A stretch of 64,000 bases of DNA from an uncultured Albidovulum sp. (GCA_913064775.1 CAJYAD010000020.1:1-64000); one strand, 5' to 3'; numbered from the stretch's first letter, positions 8,014-17,382 are shown. The notes: generated by a model not told the origin, from the letters alone. Numbers and translations are program-made.

Positions 8014-9345
8014 ATGACGCGCGCCATGAAGATAGCGATTGTCGATGACGAACAGGACATGCGGCAGTCGATCAGCCAGTGGCTGGCGCTGTCGGGCTTT
8101 GACACGGTGGCTTATCCATCGGCGGAAGAGGCGCTGAAGGGGATCGGATCCGATTTCCCCGGCGTCGTGGTCAGCGACATCAAGATGCCCGGGATGGATG
8201 GCATGGCCTTCCTGAAGCGGCTGATGAGCACGGATTCGACGCTGCCGGTGATCATGATCACCGGTCACGGCGACGTGCCCATGGCGGTCGAGGCGATGCG
8301 GATGGGCGCCTATGACTTCCTGGAAAAACCCTTCAACCCCGACCGCATGATCGAACTGGCGAAACGGGCCACGCAGCTGCGCCGGCTCACGCTTGATAAC
8401 AGGGCCTTGAGGCGGGAGCTTTCCGACGGCACCGTGCTGATGAAGAAGCTGATCGGCGGCTCTCCGGTGATGGAGCGGCTGCGCGAGGATATCCTCGATC
8501 TCGGCCAGGCCGACGGCCATGTGCTGATCGACGGCGAGACCGGCACCGGCAAGACCCTGGTGGCGCATGCGCTGCACGCGGTCGGGCCGCGCGCCGGCAA
8601 GAAATTCGTCTCGCTCTCCTGCGCGGCCTATGCCGACGAGGGGCTGGCCACGCGGCTGTTCGGCCCGACCGAGGAAGGCATGGGCCTGCCCTTGGTCGAG
8701 GAGGCCCGCGGCGGCACGCTCTGCCTTGAGGATGTCGAGGCGCTGAGCCAGGGGCTGCAGGCGCGCCTGCTGACCGTCATCAACGATCAGGGCAGCCCGG
8801 CCGAGACCAGGATCGTGGCGATCTGCAACGAGCATTCCCAGGGCAAGACGGTCGAGGACGCGCTGCGCCCGGATCTTTACTACCGGCTGGCGGCGCTGAA
8901 GATCACCCTGCCGCCGCTGCGCACCCGGGGCGAGGATATCCTGACCCTGTTCACCCGTCTGACCGAGCAATTCGCCGAGGAATACGGCTGCGAGGCGCCG
9001 GAACTGACCGCGCAAGAGGCCGCGCAGCTGCTGCAGGCGCCCTGGCCCGGCAACGTGCGCCAGCTGGTCAACGTGGCCGAACGCGCGGTGCTGCAAAACC
9101 GCCGCGGGTCGGGCTCGATCACCTCGCTCTTGATGCCCGAGGACGACGCTCAGGCGCCGGCGATGACCACCGAGGGCAAGCCGCTGAAGGAATATGTCGA
9201 AGCGTTTGAGCGCATGCTGATCGACAATACGATGCGGCGCCACAAGGGCTCGATCGTGGGCGTGATGGAAGAGCTGTGCCTGCCGCGCCGGACGCTGAAC
9301 GAGAAGATGGCGAAATATGGCCTGACCCGGGCCGATTACGTCTGA
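8014..9345 (+). CDS. dctD: DctD-type response regulator lacking the GAFTGA loop
   Basis: 443 aa. Receiver domain with Asp11, Asp12 and phosphoacceptor Asp55 (VVVSDIKMPGMDG) and Lys in FLEKPF; AAA+ domain with Walker A GETGTGKT and the arginine-finger region RPDLYYRL; C-terminal Fis-type helix-turn-helix (LPRRTLNEKMAKYGL). Between LFG and RGGTL, where NtrC-family activators carry GAFTGA to touch sigma54, only PTEEGMGLPLVEEA is present, several residues short. Walker B is also altered (LCLEDVE). It therefore probably does not activate sigma54 polymerase in the classical way. GAGG at 8004-8007 supports the start. Confidence 0.88.
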   Translation: MTRAMKIAIVDDEQDMRQSISQWLALSGFDTVAYPSAEEALKGIGSDFPGVVVSDIKMPGMDGMAFLKRLMSTDSTLPVIMITGHGDVPMAVEAMRMGAYDFLEKPFNPDRMIELAKRATQLRRLTLDNRALRRELSDGTVLMKKLIGGSPVMERLREDILDLGQADGHVLIDGETGTGKTLVAHALHAVGPRAGKKFVSLSCAAYADEGLATRLFGPTEEGMGLPLVEEARGGTLCLEDVEALSQGLQARLLTVINDQGSPAETRIVAICNEHSQGKTVEDALRPDLYYRLAALKITLPPLRTRGEDILTLFTRLTEQFAEEYGCEAPELTAQEAAQLLQAPWPGNVRQLVNVAERAVLQNRRGSGSITSLLMPEDDAQAPAMTTEGKPLKEYVEAFERMLIDNTMRRHKGSIVGVMEELCLPRRTLNEKMAKYGLTRADYV

Positions 9346-9888
9346 CGAAAGGGGGGGCTTTGGCCGGTGTCAGGCCGGGGCCCCCTGCCGTTCGATGCGC
9401 GACCGGACGTGCGTTCGCGGTCGTCTGACCTGCCGCACTCGCGCTTGACGCGAACTCGTCGCATTTCACCCATTGTGTTTTATCCCCAAGCGCCGCTATG
9501 GTCTTCGAACGCGTATCCGGCCCCTGAAGGTCGGCCCGCGTCACCAGTTTCGCTGCTGTTACAGACGCCGGGCACAGGGCCCATGGCGCGAAGACCCAGC
9601 AGACCGAATGGCCGAAAGGCCGAAAATTTGCCCGCCAAGTCCATGACAAAACGGGCGTTTTAGTTGGGCGCCCGACAGGCGCCTTGATAGGACCGCGATG
9701 GACCGCTCGAACATCACGTTGCAGGCAGGGGGCTGGTCGAAGGACCGCGCCACCGCCATGCATCGCCAATTGACGGCCGTCCCGCTCGCTTCAACAAGAC
9801 ACCGCTCGCAATCTGACGCGCCCCTGGGACAAGACGCCGCAAGGCCCCCCCGGGCGCCGACACGATTGTGCCGGTGCAACGGAACCCA
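9346..9888. other. 543-base gene-free region: dctD end and rne leader
   Basis: No convincing gene is seen. The right part should hold the promoter and the long 5' leader expected of RNase E genes, which are commonly autoregulated through the leader. A TTGACG at 9445-9450 could be a -35 element but no good -10 follows at the right distance. Small hairpins are possible, for example GGCGCC/GGCGCC at 9667-9683 and GGCC-GAAA-GGCC near 9610-9622. Confidence 0.5.
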
Positions 9889-12573
9889 ATGGCTAAGAAA
9901 ATGCTTATCGATGCCACCCACGCGGAAGAAACCCGCGTCGTGGTGGTGGATGGAAACAAGGTCGAGGAATTCGATTTCGAGACCGAGGCGAAGCGTCAGC
10001 TCGCCGGCAATATCTACCTTGCAAAGGTAACCCGGGTCGAACCCTCGCTGCAGGCGGCTTTCGTCGATTACGGCGGCAACCGGCACGGCTTTCTGGCGTT
10101 CTCGGAAATCCACCCCGATTACTACCAGATCCCCACGGCGGACCGTGAGGCGCTGCTTGAGGAAGAGCGCGCCTATGCCCGTCAGGAAGAGGATGACGAG
10201 GAAAAGAAACCCGCCCGCAAGCGCCGCACCCGCGGCCGCAAGCCGGCCCGCGCCGAGAACGCCAATTCCGATGACGCGGTCGAGACCGCGGATATCGAGG
10301 GCATGGGCGTCGTCGATCTGGGCGACGAGACCGGCGCCGATGCGCTGATCGTCGAACACGCCGGATCCGCCGCTTCCGAGTCCGAGGACAGCCCCGCCAA
10401 GGCGGGATCCGACGACGAGGCCGAGACCGGAATCGACGGCGACGATTACAGCGCCATGGACCATGCCGATCAGGTCGACGAGGATATCGAATCCGTCGCC
10501 GAAGAGGACGTGGCCGATGAGATCCGCCAGCCGCGCAAGCCGCGGCCGCGCAAGTACAAGATCCAGGAAGTCGTCAAGGTCCGGCAGATCATGCTGGTCC
10601 AGGTCGTCAAGGAAGAGCGCGGCAACAAGGGCGCGGCGCTGACCACCTATCTGTCGCTGGCCGGTCGTTATTGCGTGTTGATGCCCAACACCGCCCGTGG
10701 CGGCGGCATCAGCCGCAAGATCACGCTGGCTGCCGACCGCAAGAAGCTGAAGGAAATCGCGTCCGAGATCGAGGTGCCGGAAGGCGCCGGCCTGATCATC
10801 CGCACCGCGGGCGCCAAGCGCACCAAGGCCGAGATCAAGCGCGACTACGAATACCTGATGCGGATGTGGGAACAGATCCGCGACCTGACGCTGAAATCGA
10901 TCGCCCCGGCGCCGATCTATGAGGAAGGCAACCTGATCAAACGCTCGATCCGCGACCTCTACAACCGCGAGATCGACGAGGTTCTGGTCGAGGGGGCCGA
11001 AGGCTACCGCGTGGCCAAGGACTTCATGAAGATGATCATGCCGTCCCACGCCAAGAACGTGAAACTATATGCCGAGCCGCTGCCGCTGTTCGCCCGCTTT
11101 CAGGTGGAAACCTATCTGGGCGGCATGTTCAACCCGGTCGTGCAGCTGAAATCCGGCGGCTATATCGTCATCGGCGTGACCGAGGCGCTGGTCGCGATCG
11201 ACGTGAACTCTGGCCGGGCGACCAAGGAAGGCTCGATCGAGGACACCGCGACCAAGACCAACCTGGAGGCGGCCGAAGAGATCGCCCGCCAGCTGCGTCT
11301 GCGTGACCTTGCCGGCCTGATCGTCATCGACTTCATCGACATGGAAGACCGGCGCAACAATGCCGCCGTCGAGAAGAAGATGAAGGACAAGCTGAAGACC
11401 GACCGCGCGCGCATTCAGGTCGGCCGCATCTCGGGCTTCGGCCTGATGGAGATGAGCCGCCAGCGCCTGCGTCCGGGCATGCTGGAATCGACCACTCAGC
11501 CCTGCGCCCATTGCCATGGCACCGGGTTGATCCGCTCCGATGACAGTCTGGCGCTGCAGATCCTGCGCGCGCTGGAAGAAGAGGGCACCCGCAAGCGCGC
11601 CAAGGAGGTGCTGCTGAAGGCCCCCGTGGCGATCGCCAACTTCCTGATCAACCAGAAGCGCGAACATGTCGCCCAGATTGAGGCGCGCTATGGCATGGCG
11701 GTGCGGATCGAGGCCGATCCTTCGCTGATCAGCCCTGATTTCGTGATCGAGAAGTTCAAGACGGCGACCCGCGTGGTCGCGGCCACGCCGGTGGTGTCGA
11801 TCGACACTTCGGTGATGCCGGATCTCGAGGAAGAGGACGAGGATCTGGTCGAGGAAGAGGTCAACGACGAGGCCGAGGTTGAGGTCGCGGACGAGGTCGA
11901 AGCCGAAGCAGACGCCGAAGAGGCCCCGCAGACTAAGAAGAAGCGCCGTCGTCGTCGGCGTCGCCGGGGTGGCAGCAACGGTCAGAATGGCGGTCAAGAG
12001 GACCAGTCGGAAGGTCAGGAAGAGGCCGAGGCCGCTTCCGATGTGCCGTCCGATGTGCCCTCTGAAGCGCCCCAAGAGGCCCCGGTCGAAGCCGCCGAAG
12101 CCGCCAAGGCCGCCGATGCGGTGGTAAGCGAGGCAGCCGAGGTGGAAGCCGAGGCCGAGCCCGCGCCGAAGAAGAAGCCCGCGCGCTCGCGCAGCCGCAA
12201 GAAGAAGGTCGAAGAGGCCCCCGCCGAGGCTGACGCCGCCGAGGCGGCCCCCGAGGCCGTACCCGCGACCGAGGTCGAGGCTGAGGCCGCGCCGAAGAAG
12301 AAACGGGTGAGCCGCTCGTCCTCGACCCGCAGCCGGACGAAGAAGCCCGCAGAACCGGCGCCCGAGGCAGAGGCCCCCGTGGCCGAAGCTCCGGTGGCCG
12401 AGACGCCGGCCGAGGCCCCCGCCGCGCCGCAACCGGCGCCGGTGGCCGAGGTGGCGCCCGAGCCGCAGCCCGAGCCGCAGCGTGAACCGGTGCCCGAGAC
12501 GGTCGGCGCCGAGGCCGATGAGGGCGAAGACGCCTCTGGCAAACCGAAGCGCCGGGGTTGGTGGGCGCGCTAA
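9889..12573 (+). CDS. rne: Ribonuclease E
   Basis: 894 aa endoribonuclease, scaffold of the RNA degradosome. The N-terminal catalytic half has the S1 domain (NIYLAKVTRVEPSLQAAFVDYGGNRHGFL), interrupted by an acidic insertion of about 100 residues with an Arg/Lys patch (KKPARKRRTRGRKPAR) as in other Rhodobacterales, then the DNase I-like part (LVAIDVNSGRATKEGSIEDTA) and the Zn-link CAHCHGTG. The C-terminal 230 residues are Ala/Glu/Pro-rich with basic clusters (KKKRRRRRRRRGG), likely disordered and RNA/partner binding. The start MAKKMLIDATH is the conserved family start; an upstream GTG at 9868 is less likely. Confidence 0.96.
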   Translation: MAKKMLIDATHAEETRVVVVDGNKVEEFDFETEAKRQLAGNIYLAKVTRVEPSLQAAFVDYGGNRHGFLAFSEIHPDYYQIPTADREALLEEERAYARQEEDDEEKKPARKRRTRGRKPARAENANSDDAVETADIEGMGVVDLGDETGADALIVEHAGSAASESEDSPAKAGSDDEAETGIDGDDYSAMDHADQVDEDIESVAEEDVADEIRQPRKPRPRKYKIQEVVKVRQIMLVQVVKEERGNKGAALTTYLSLAGRYCVLMPNTARGGGISRKITLAADRKKLKEIASEIEVPEGAGLIIRTAGAKRTKAEIKRDYEYLMRMWEQIRDLTLKSIAPAPIYEEGNLIKRSIRDLYNREIDEVLVEGAEGYRVAKDFMKMIMPSHAKNVKLYAEPLPLFARFQVETYLGGMFNPVVQLKSGGYIVIGVTEALVAIDVNSGRATKEGSIEDTATKTNLEAAEEIARQLRLRDLAGLIVIDFIDMEDRRNNAAVEKKMKDKLKTDRARIQVGRISGFGLMEMSRQRLRPGMLESTTQPCAHCHGTGLIRSDDSLALQILRALEEEGTRKRAKEVLLKAPVAIANFLINQKREHVAQIEARYGMAVRIEADPSLISPDFVIEKFKTATRVVAATPVVSIDTSVMPDLEEEDEDLVEEEVNDEAEVEVADEVEAEADAEEAPQTKKKRRRRRRRRGGSNGQNGGQEDQSEGQEEAEAASDVPSDVPSEAPQEAPVEAAEAAKAADAVVSEAAEVEAEAEPAPKKKPARSRSRKKKVEEAPAEADAAEAAPEAVPATEVEAEAAPKKKRVSRSSSTRSRTKKPAEPAPEAEAPVAEAPVAETPAEAPAAPQPAPVAEVAPEPQPEPQREPVPETVGAEADEGEDASGKPKRRGWWAR

Positions 12574-12607
12574 AGCCGCCGCCTTGCGCCAATGACGCTA
12601 AAGATCG

Positions 12608-12631
12608 AACGCCGGGGCTTGCCCCGGCGTT
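12608..12631. terminator. Bidirectional hairpin between rne and the TusA-like gene
   Basis: Perfect 10-bp stem AACGCCGGGG / CCCCGGCGTT with a CTTG loop, 34 bases after the rne stop and touching the stop codon of the convergent gene at 12634. The T tract after it is short. Confidence 0.8.
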
Positions 12632-12633
12632 TG

Positions 12634-12906
12634 TCATTCCGGGGTCTGGTCGGCGTCGCGTCGCGGCCCGCGCCGGATCAGGAAGACCCAGGCGGCGCCG
12701 TCCTGCCGGAGGGCGAGCAATTCGTGCCCGGTCTGGGTGCAGAAGGCCGGCATGTCGTCGCGCGCGGCGGGATCGGTCGCGCGCACCTCAAGCAGCGCGC
12801 CCGGCGCCAGCGCCAGCAGGCGCTTGCGCGCCCGCAGGACCGGCAGCGGGCAGATCAGCCCCTCGGCGTCCAGCTGTTCGATCTTGGTGCCCGTCTGTCT
12901 GGCCAT
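12634..12906 (-). CDS. TusA/SirA-like sulfurtransferase family protein
   Basis: 90 aa. The CPxP motif that carries the sulfur in TusA-type proteins is intact in LDAEGLICPLPVLRARKRL, followed by LEVRATDPAARDDMPAFC. These cytoplasmic proteins relay persulfide sulfur, for example to tRNA thiolation or to redox enzymes. I chose the ATG at 12906 (MARQTGTKIEQL) because the family starts about there. It is divergent from ccdA, which also deals with thiol/disulfide chemistry. Confidence 0.9.
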   Translation of the reverse strand: MARQTGTKIEQLDAEGLICPLPVLRARKRLLALAPGALLEVRATDPAARDDMPAFCTQTGHELLALRQDGAAWVFLIRRGPRRDADQTPE

Positions 12907-13013
12907 GGCTGCGGCATAGGGCCGCCGCTGTGCCCTGTCCACGGATTTGTCACAACACCACCCGTGACGGCGCCCGTGCCTTGGGGTAGATGCAAAGGGG
13001 AAGTGGAGACACG

Positions 13014-13766
13014 ATGTTCGGACTGGACCTGATCGACGCAAGCCTGCTGCCCGCGATGGGGATCGCGCTGGTGGCTGGTGTGCTGTCCTTCCTCAGCCCC
13101 TGCGTGCTGCCGATCGTGCCGCCCTATCTGGCCTATATGGGCGGCATTTCGGTGACCGAGCTACAGGGCCGCGACGGGCGCACCCGATCGGCCGTGCCGG
13201 CGGCGTTGGGCTTCGTGCTGGGGCTGTCGACGGTGTTCTTGTTGCTGGGCTTTGCGGCCTCGGCCTTCGGGGTCTTCTTCCTGACGAATGCGCGGCTGTT
13301 CTCGACGCTTGCGGGTGTCGTGGTGATGGTGTTCGGCGCGCATTTCATCGGCATCTACCGGCTGCCCTTCCTGGACCGAGAGCTGCGCATGGATGCGGGC
13401 GACCGGGGCGGTTCGGTCTTTGGCGCCTATCTGCTGGGCCTTGCCTTTGCCTTTGGCTGGACGCCCTGCATCGGGCCGCAGCTGGGGGCGATCCTGTCGC
13501 TGGCCGCCTCCGAGGCGAACCTGGCCCGTGGCACCCTCTTGCTGGCGGTCTATGCGCTGGGGCTGGGGCTGCCCTTCGTGCTGGTCGCGGCCTTCTTCCC
13601 GCGGCTTTCGGGGGTGATGGGCTGGATGAAGCGGCATATGGAACGGATCGAGCGGGTCATGGGCCTGCTTTTGTGGACCGTGGGCCTTCTGATGCTGACC
13701 GGGGGGCTTTCAAGCTTTTCCTACTGGCTGCTCGAGGCCTTTCCGGCGCTCGCGCAATTCGGCTGA
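13014..13766 (+). CDS. ccdA: Cytochrome c biogenesis protein CcdA
   Basis: 250 aa inner-membrane protein with six predicted helices. The two conserved redox Cys are in helices 1 and 4: FLSPCVLPIVPPYLA and GWTPCIGPQLGAIL. CcdA moves electrons from cytoplasmic thioredoxin to periplasmic thiol proteins, as needed for haem attachment to c-type cytochromes. The ATG at 13014 follows GTGGAG. A copy of the dispersed repeat starts eight bases after the stop codon. Confidence 0.95.
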   Translation: MFGLDLIDASLLPAMGIALVAGVLSFLSPCVLPIVPPYLAYMGGISVTELQGRDGRTRSAVPAALGFVLGLSTVFLLLGFAASAFGVFFLTNARLFSTLAGVVVMVFGAHFIGIYRLPFLDRELRMDAGDRGGSVFGAYLLGLAFAFGWTPCIGPQLGAILSLAASEANLARGTLLLAVYALGLGLPFVLVAAFFPRLSGVMGWMKRHMERIERVMGLLLWTVGLLMLTGGLSSFSYWLLEAFPALAQFG

Positions 13767-13773
13767 GGCCGGC

Positions 13774-13857
13774 CGGGGGCTCTGCCCGTCGCCATTGTCA
13801 CGCGGACCAATGGCGCTCCAATGGCGACCCCCCGGAGTATTTCCGCCAAGATGAAAA
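13774..13857 (+). repeat. Dispersed intergenic repeat carrying a 41-bp nested palindrome
   Basis: The left palindrome GGGGGCTCTGCCC and the right arm CCCCCGGAGTATTT...CCAAGATGAA belong to the family; between them sits the 41-bp insert at 13788-13828. The copy separates ccdA from the hydrolase gene. Confidence 0.8.
13788..13828 (+). repeat. 41-bp palindromic element nested in a repeat, copy 1
   Basis: It begins GTCGCCATTG (13788-13797) and ends CAATGGCGAC (13819-13828), a perfect 10-bp terminal inverted repeat. It matches the element at 21818-21858 read on the other strand at 40 of 41 positions; the only difference is G/T at the fifteenth base. Confidence 0.85.
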
Positions 13858-13940
13858 GGGTTGCGGGCGGTGCAGGCGCCCCAATGCGGCTTACTTTCGC
13901 CGGAAACGCGGGCTATCCTTTCGCGCCAAGAGGGCAGGCG

Positions 13941-15170
13941 ATGGATAGCAGGGATCAGACAAGGGTGGCGCGGCGGCGGGTGTTCTACATCCCCGGCTAC
14001 GACCCGATTCATCCCCGCCGCTACCGAGAGCTGTACCGCAAGGAAGGCGCGGCGCAGGCGGCGCTGTCGGGCTACCGCGTGATGCTGCGGCCGAAGCCCG
14101 TGAAGGGCGGCTATGGCTGGCTGGTCGAGAGCCGGATCGAGGACGCAACGGTGGTCGCCGAGATGGAGGTGCTGGTCTGGTCCGACATCGTGCGCGACTC
14201 GATGGATTCGGGGATTGTCGCGACCTACGGGCAGCTTTTGCGCACCGCTTGGGCTTATATCGGCTCGGGTGCGCTGTGGCGGCTGATGCGGCTGCGCAAG
14301 GGGCCGATCATCGCCGCGCTCTATCCGATCTTCATGCTGCTGGCGCAGCTGGTGCTGGCGCTGGGGCTGGGGGCGGCGCTGGCGGCGGCGATCGCCCTGG
14401 TGGCGCCGCTCTGGCTGGGCGGGGCCTGGCTGGGGCTTGCGGCAGGGTTGGCGCTGGTGCCGCTGGTGCTGCGCTGGTTCAAGGCCCGTGACGGCAAGCT
14501 GTTCGCCTATTACCTGATGCATGACTACGCCTATTCCGCGCGTTCCAACGGTGCCAATCCGCCCGAGTTGGAGGAACGGATGGCCCGCTTTCGCCAGGCC
14601 ATCGCCGAGGCCTTGCAGGGTGGCTATGACGAGGTGCTGGTGGTCGGTCATTCCTCGGGGGCGCATCTGGGGGTGTCGATCCTGGCCGATCTGATCCGCG
14701 CGGGCGGGGTGCCGGCGCAGGGCGCCGTGCTGTCTTTTCTGACGCTGGGGCAGGTGGTGCCGATGGTTTCCTTCCTGCCAAAGGCCGAGCGGCTGCGCGC
14801 CGATCTGAACTATCTGGCCGCGCGGGACGAGCTGAGCTGGATCGACGTCACCGCGCCGGGCGACGGCTGTGCCTTCGCGCTGTGCGATCCGGTCTCGGTG
14901 AGCGGGGTGGCGCCGGCGGGCAAGCGCTGGCCGCTGGTGATCTCGGCCGCCTTCACCCAGACGCTCAGCCCGGCGCGCTGGAAGCAACTGCGCTGGCGTT
15001 TCTTCCGGCTGCATTTCCAATATCTTTGCGCCTTCGACCGGCCCGGCGATTACGATTATTTCCGCATCACCGCAGGTCCGCTGACGCTGGGCGCGCGCTT
15101 CGCCGGGCGCCCGCCTTCAAAAAGCCGGATCGAGCGGGCGGTGTCGCGCCACACCTCGATGGCGGCCTGA
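13941..15170 (+). CDS. Putative membrane-bound serine hydrolase (alpha/beta fold)
   Basis: 409 aa. After an N-terminal segment RRVFYIPGYDPIHPRRYRELY, typical of the beta strand and oxyanion loop of alpha/beta hydrolases, come two hydrophobic helices (about residues 130-175) and then the nucleophile elbow VVGHSSGAHLG with Ser238. A later Asp/His pair completing a triad is plausible but not certain. The ATG at 13941 has AGGG/AGG upstream; a longer reading from 13821 would run into the repeat. The P450 gene starts three bases after its stop, so the two are surely co-transcribed. Substrate unknown. Confidence 0.8.
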   Translation: MDSRDQTRVARRRVFYIPGYDPIHPRRYRELYRKEGAAQAALSGYRVMLRPKPVKGGYGWLVESRIEDATVVAEMEVLVWSDIVRDSMDSGIVATYGQLLRTAWAYIGSGALWRLMRLRKGPIIAALYPIFMLLAQLVLALGLGAALAAAIALVAPLWLGGAWLGLAAGLALVPLVLRWFKARDGKLFAYYLMHDYAYSARSNGANPPELEERMARFRQAIAEALQGGYDEVLVVGHSSGAHLGVSILADLIRAGGVPAQGAVLSFLTLGQVVPMVSFLPKAERLRADLNYLAARDELSWIDVTAPGDGCAFALCDPVSVSGVAPAGKRWPLVISAAFTQTLSPARWKQLRWRFFRLHFQYLCAFDRPGDYDYFRITAGPLTLGARFAGRPPSKSRIERAVSRHTSMAA

Positions 15171-15173
15171 GCG

Positions 15174-16562
15174 GTGCCGATGACGTCGCAGATGCCCCCG
15201 AAACCCGCCGCGCGGCCCGACAAGGTGTCGCTTCGGCGCTATCTGCGGCTCTTTCGGCAGGACATCCTGTCGGCCCAGCCGGCGCGGCTTTACCGCGCGT
15301 GGATGGCCGAATTCCGCACGCCCTTCTTTCGGTCGTACCTGTGCAACGACCCCGCGCTGGTCGATCTGGTGCTGAAGGCGCGGCCGATGGATTTCCCCAA
15401 ATCCGGCCGGGTAAGCGAAGGTCTGCGGCCGCTGTTGCGCCGGTCGGTCTTCGTCACCAATGGCGCAACCTGGGCCCGCCAGCGCCGCATCATCGACCCG
15501 GCGTTCGAGGGCGGCCGCCTGCGCGACACCTTCCCGGCGATGTGGGCCGCGGGGCAGGCCTGCGTGGCGCGGTTGCAGATGAAGACCGGGCCGGAACCAG
15601 TTGAGATCGAAGAGGAAACCTCGCATGCGACGGCGGATGTGATCTTTCGCACGCTGTTCTCGATCCCGATCGAACATGCGACGGCGGGGGCGGTGTTTCG
15701 CGAATTCCGCGCCCACCAGCAGGCCGCGCCGGTGGTGAACCTGGGCGCGCTTTTGCCCTTGCCCGCCTGGATGCCGCGCTTCCACCGACGCCAGACCAAG
15801 CGCACCGCCGCCCGCATCCGCGCATTGATCGAGGATCTGACCGCCACCCGGGCGCGCGAGATCGCCGCAGGCCGCGCGCCCGACGATCTGGCTACCAAGA
15901 TCATGACCACCCCCGACCCCGAGACCGGCGCCTGTTTCGACACCGAGGAGATGATCGACCAGGTGGCGATCTTCTTCCTCGCCGGGCATGAGACCTCGGC
16001 CTCGGCGCTGGCATGGGCGCTCTATCTGCTGGCGCTGGCGCCCGAGTGGCAGGAGCGGGTGGCGGACGAGGCGGCCGGAATGGATATGGAACACCCCGCC
16101 TTTTCGATGCTCGGCGCGCTGAAGGTCAGCCGGGCAGTGTTTCGCGAGGCGCTGCGGCTCTATCCGCCGGTGCCGATGTTCGTGCGCGAGGCCACCTGTG
16201 CGGAGCGCTTTCGCGACCGGGCCGTGGCGCCCGGGGCGCAGGTGGTGATCTCGCCCTGGCATCTGCACCGGCATGAACGGCTGTGGGACAATCCCGACGG
16301 CTTTGATCCGGGGCGGTGGGAGACCGAGAACGGCAAGGCCTGCCAGCGTCAGGCCTATATTCCGTTCTCGACCGGGCCGCGGGTCTGCCCCGGGGCCGGC
16401 TTCGCGATGGCGGAAGGGCCGCTGATCCTGTCGCTGATCCTGCGCGCCTTCCGGTTGGAGCGGGTGGCGGGGCGCGACCCGGTGCCGGTGGCGCATCTGA
16501 CAGTGCGCGCGGCGGATGGGATCTGGCTGCGGCTGATCCCGCGCGCGGCTGCGAATATGTGA
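15174..16562 (+). CDS. Cytochrome P450
   Basis: 462 aa monooxygenase. I-helix oxygen-binding motif AGHETSAS, the ExxR pair in FREALRLYPP, and the haem loop FSTGPRVCPG with ligand Cys405. No membrane anchor, as usual for bacterial P450s. The start is GTG at 15174 or ATG at 15180. It sits between a serine hydrolase and a polysaccharide deacetylase on the same strand; redox partners (ferredoxin and its reductase) are not in the neighbourhood. The substrate cannot be told from sequence. Confidence 0.93.
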   Translation: MPMTSQMPPKPAARPDKVSLRRYLRLFRQDILSAQPARLYRAWMAEFRTPFFRSYLCNDPALVDLVLKARPMDFPKSGRVSEGLRPLLRRSVFVTNGATWARQRRIIDPAFEGGRLRDTFPAMWAAGQACVARLQMKTGPEPVEIEEETSHATADVIFRTLFSIPIEHATAGAVFREFRAHQQAAPVVNLGALLPLPAWMPRFHRRQTKRTAARIRALIEDLTATRAREIAAGRAPDDLATKIMTTPDPETGACFDTEEMIDQVAIFFLAGHETSASALAWALYLLALAPEWQERVADEAAGMDMEHPAFSMLGALKVSRAVFREALRLYPPVPMFVREATCAERFRDRAVAPGAQVVISPWHLHRHERLWDNPDGFDPGRWETENGKACQRQAYIPFSTGPRVCPGAGFAMAEGPLILSLILRAFRLERVAGRDPVPVAHLTVRAADGIWLRLIPRAAANM

Positions 16563-16622
16563 ATTGCGCCGAACCCGATTTCGTGGCTTTGCTGCCGCGA
16601 CACCGGTTTTCCAGAGGACAAG

Positions 16623-17378
16623 ATGAGCGGATCTGGCTTGACGCGACGGGGCTTTGTGGCAGGGGCGGTGCTGCCCGCGCTGGCGGCACCGGCGATGGCG
16701 GCGCTGCGGCCGCGCGATTTTCTGGAACCCCATATGCATCTGCTTGGCCCGGGGGCCGATGGCCCGCGCGTCGCGCTGACGTTTGATGCCTGCGGTGGCA
16801 CCACCGATCACCGCATCCTCGATCTGCTGCTGGCCGAGGAGGTGGCGGCGACGATCTTCGTGGCCGGCCCCTGGCTGCCGCACAACCACGCGGTGTTCAA
16901 GACGCTGCTGTCGCGCCCCGATCTGTTCGAGATCGGCAATCACGGCCTGCACCACCACGCCGCCATCGACGAGGCGGTGCGGCTGTGGGGCGTGCCATCC
17001 GCCGGCTCGCCGCACGGCGTGGCCGATGAGGTCGAGGGCGGGGCGCGGCTGATCGCGGCGGCGGGCGGGGCGCGGCCGAAATGGTTCCGGGGGGCGACGG
17101 CGCTTTATACGCGCTCGTCGATCCACGAGATCGAGGGGCTGGGCTACCGTCTGGCCGGGTTCTCGATCAACGGCGATGACGGGGCCAGCCTGCCGGCGCG
17201 GAAGGTGGCCGAAAACTACCGCCGGGCGCAGGATGGGGCGGTGCTGATCTCGCATATCAACCACCCCGAGAAGAGCGCGGGCGCGGGCGTGGCCGAAGGG
17301 ATCCGGGCGCTGAAGGCGCGGGGGATGCAGTTTGTGCGGCTGTCGCAGGCCGGGGTGCAGGTAAGCGTGGCGGCGTAA
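16623..17378 (+). CDS. Polysaccharide deacetylase (NodB-like), Tat-exported
   Basis: 251 aa. The N-terminus carries a twin-arginine signal (TRRGFVAGAVLPALAAPAMA), predicting export of a folded metalloenzyme. The NodB domain begins ALTFDACGGTTDHRI; the first Asp of the usual TFDDG motif is kept but the second position is Ala. Metal-binding His are in GNHGLHHHA. Later motifs KWFRGATALYT and INGDDGASL fit the fold. The substrate could be an N- or O-acetylated glycan. It follows the P450 gene by 60 bases. Confidence 0.87.
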   Translation: MSGSGLTRRGFVAGAVLPALAAPAMAALRPRDFLEPHMHLLGPGADGPRVALTFDACGGTTDHRILDLLLAEEVAATIFVAGPWLPHNHAVFKTLLSRPDLFEIGNHGLHHHAAIDEAVRLWGVPSAGSPHGVADEVEGGARLIAAAGGARPKWFRGATALYTRSSIHEIEGLGYRLAGFSINGDDGASLPARKVAENYRRAQDGAVLISHINHPEKSAGAGVAEGIRALKARGMQFVRLSQAGVQVSVAA

Positions 17379-17382
17379 GGGG

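Noticed and set aside
13821-13940. Upstream extension of the hydrolase gene, and the equivalent extension of the LacI-type gene from 21882
   Set aside because: Both extensions translate the dispersed repeat (MATPRSIS-type peptide in both), which shows they are not coding.
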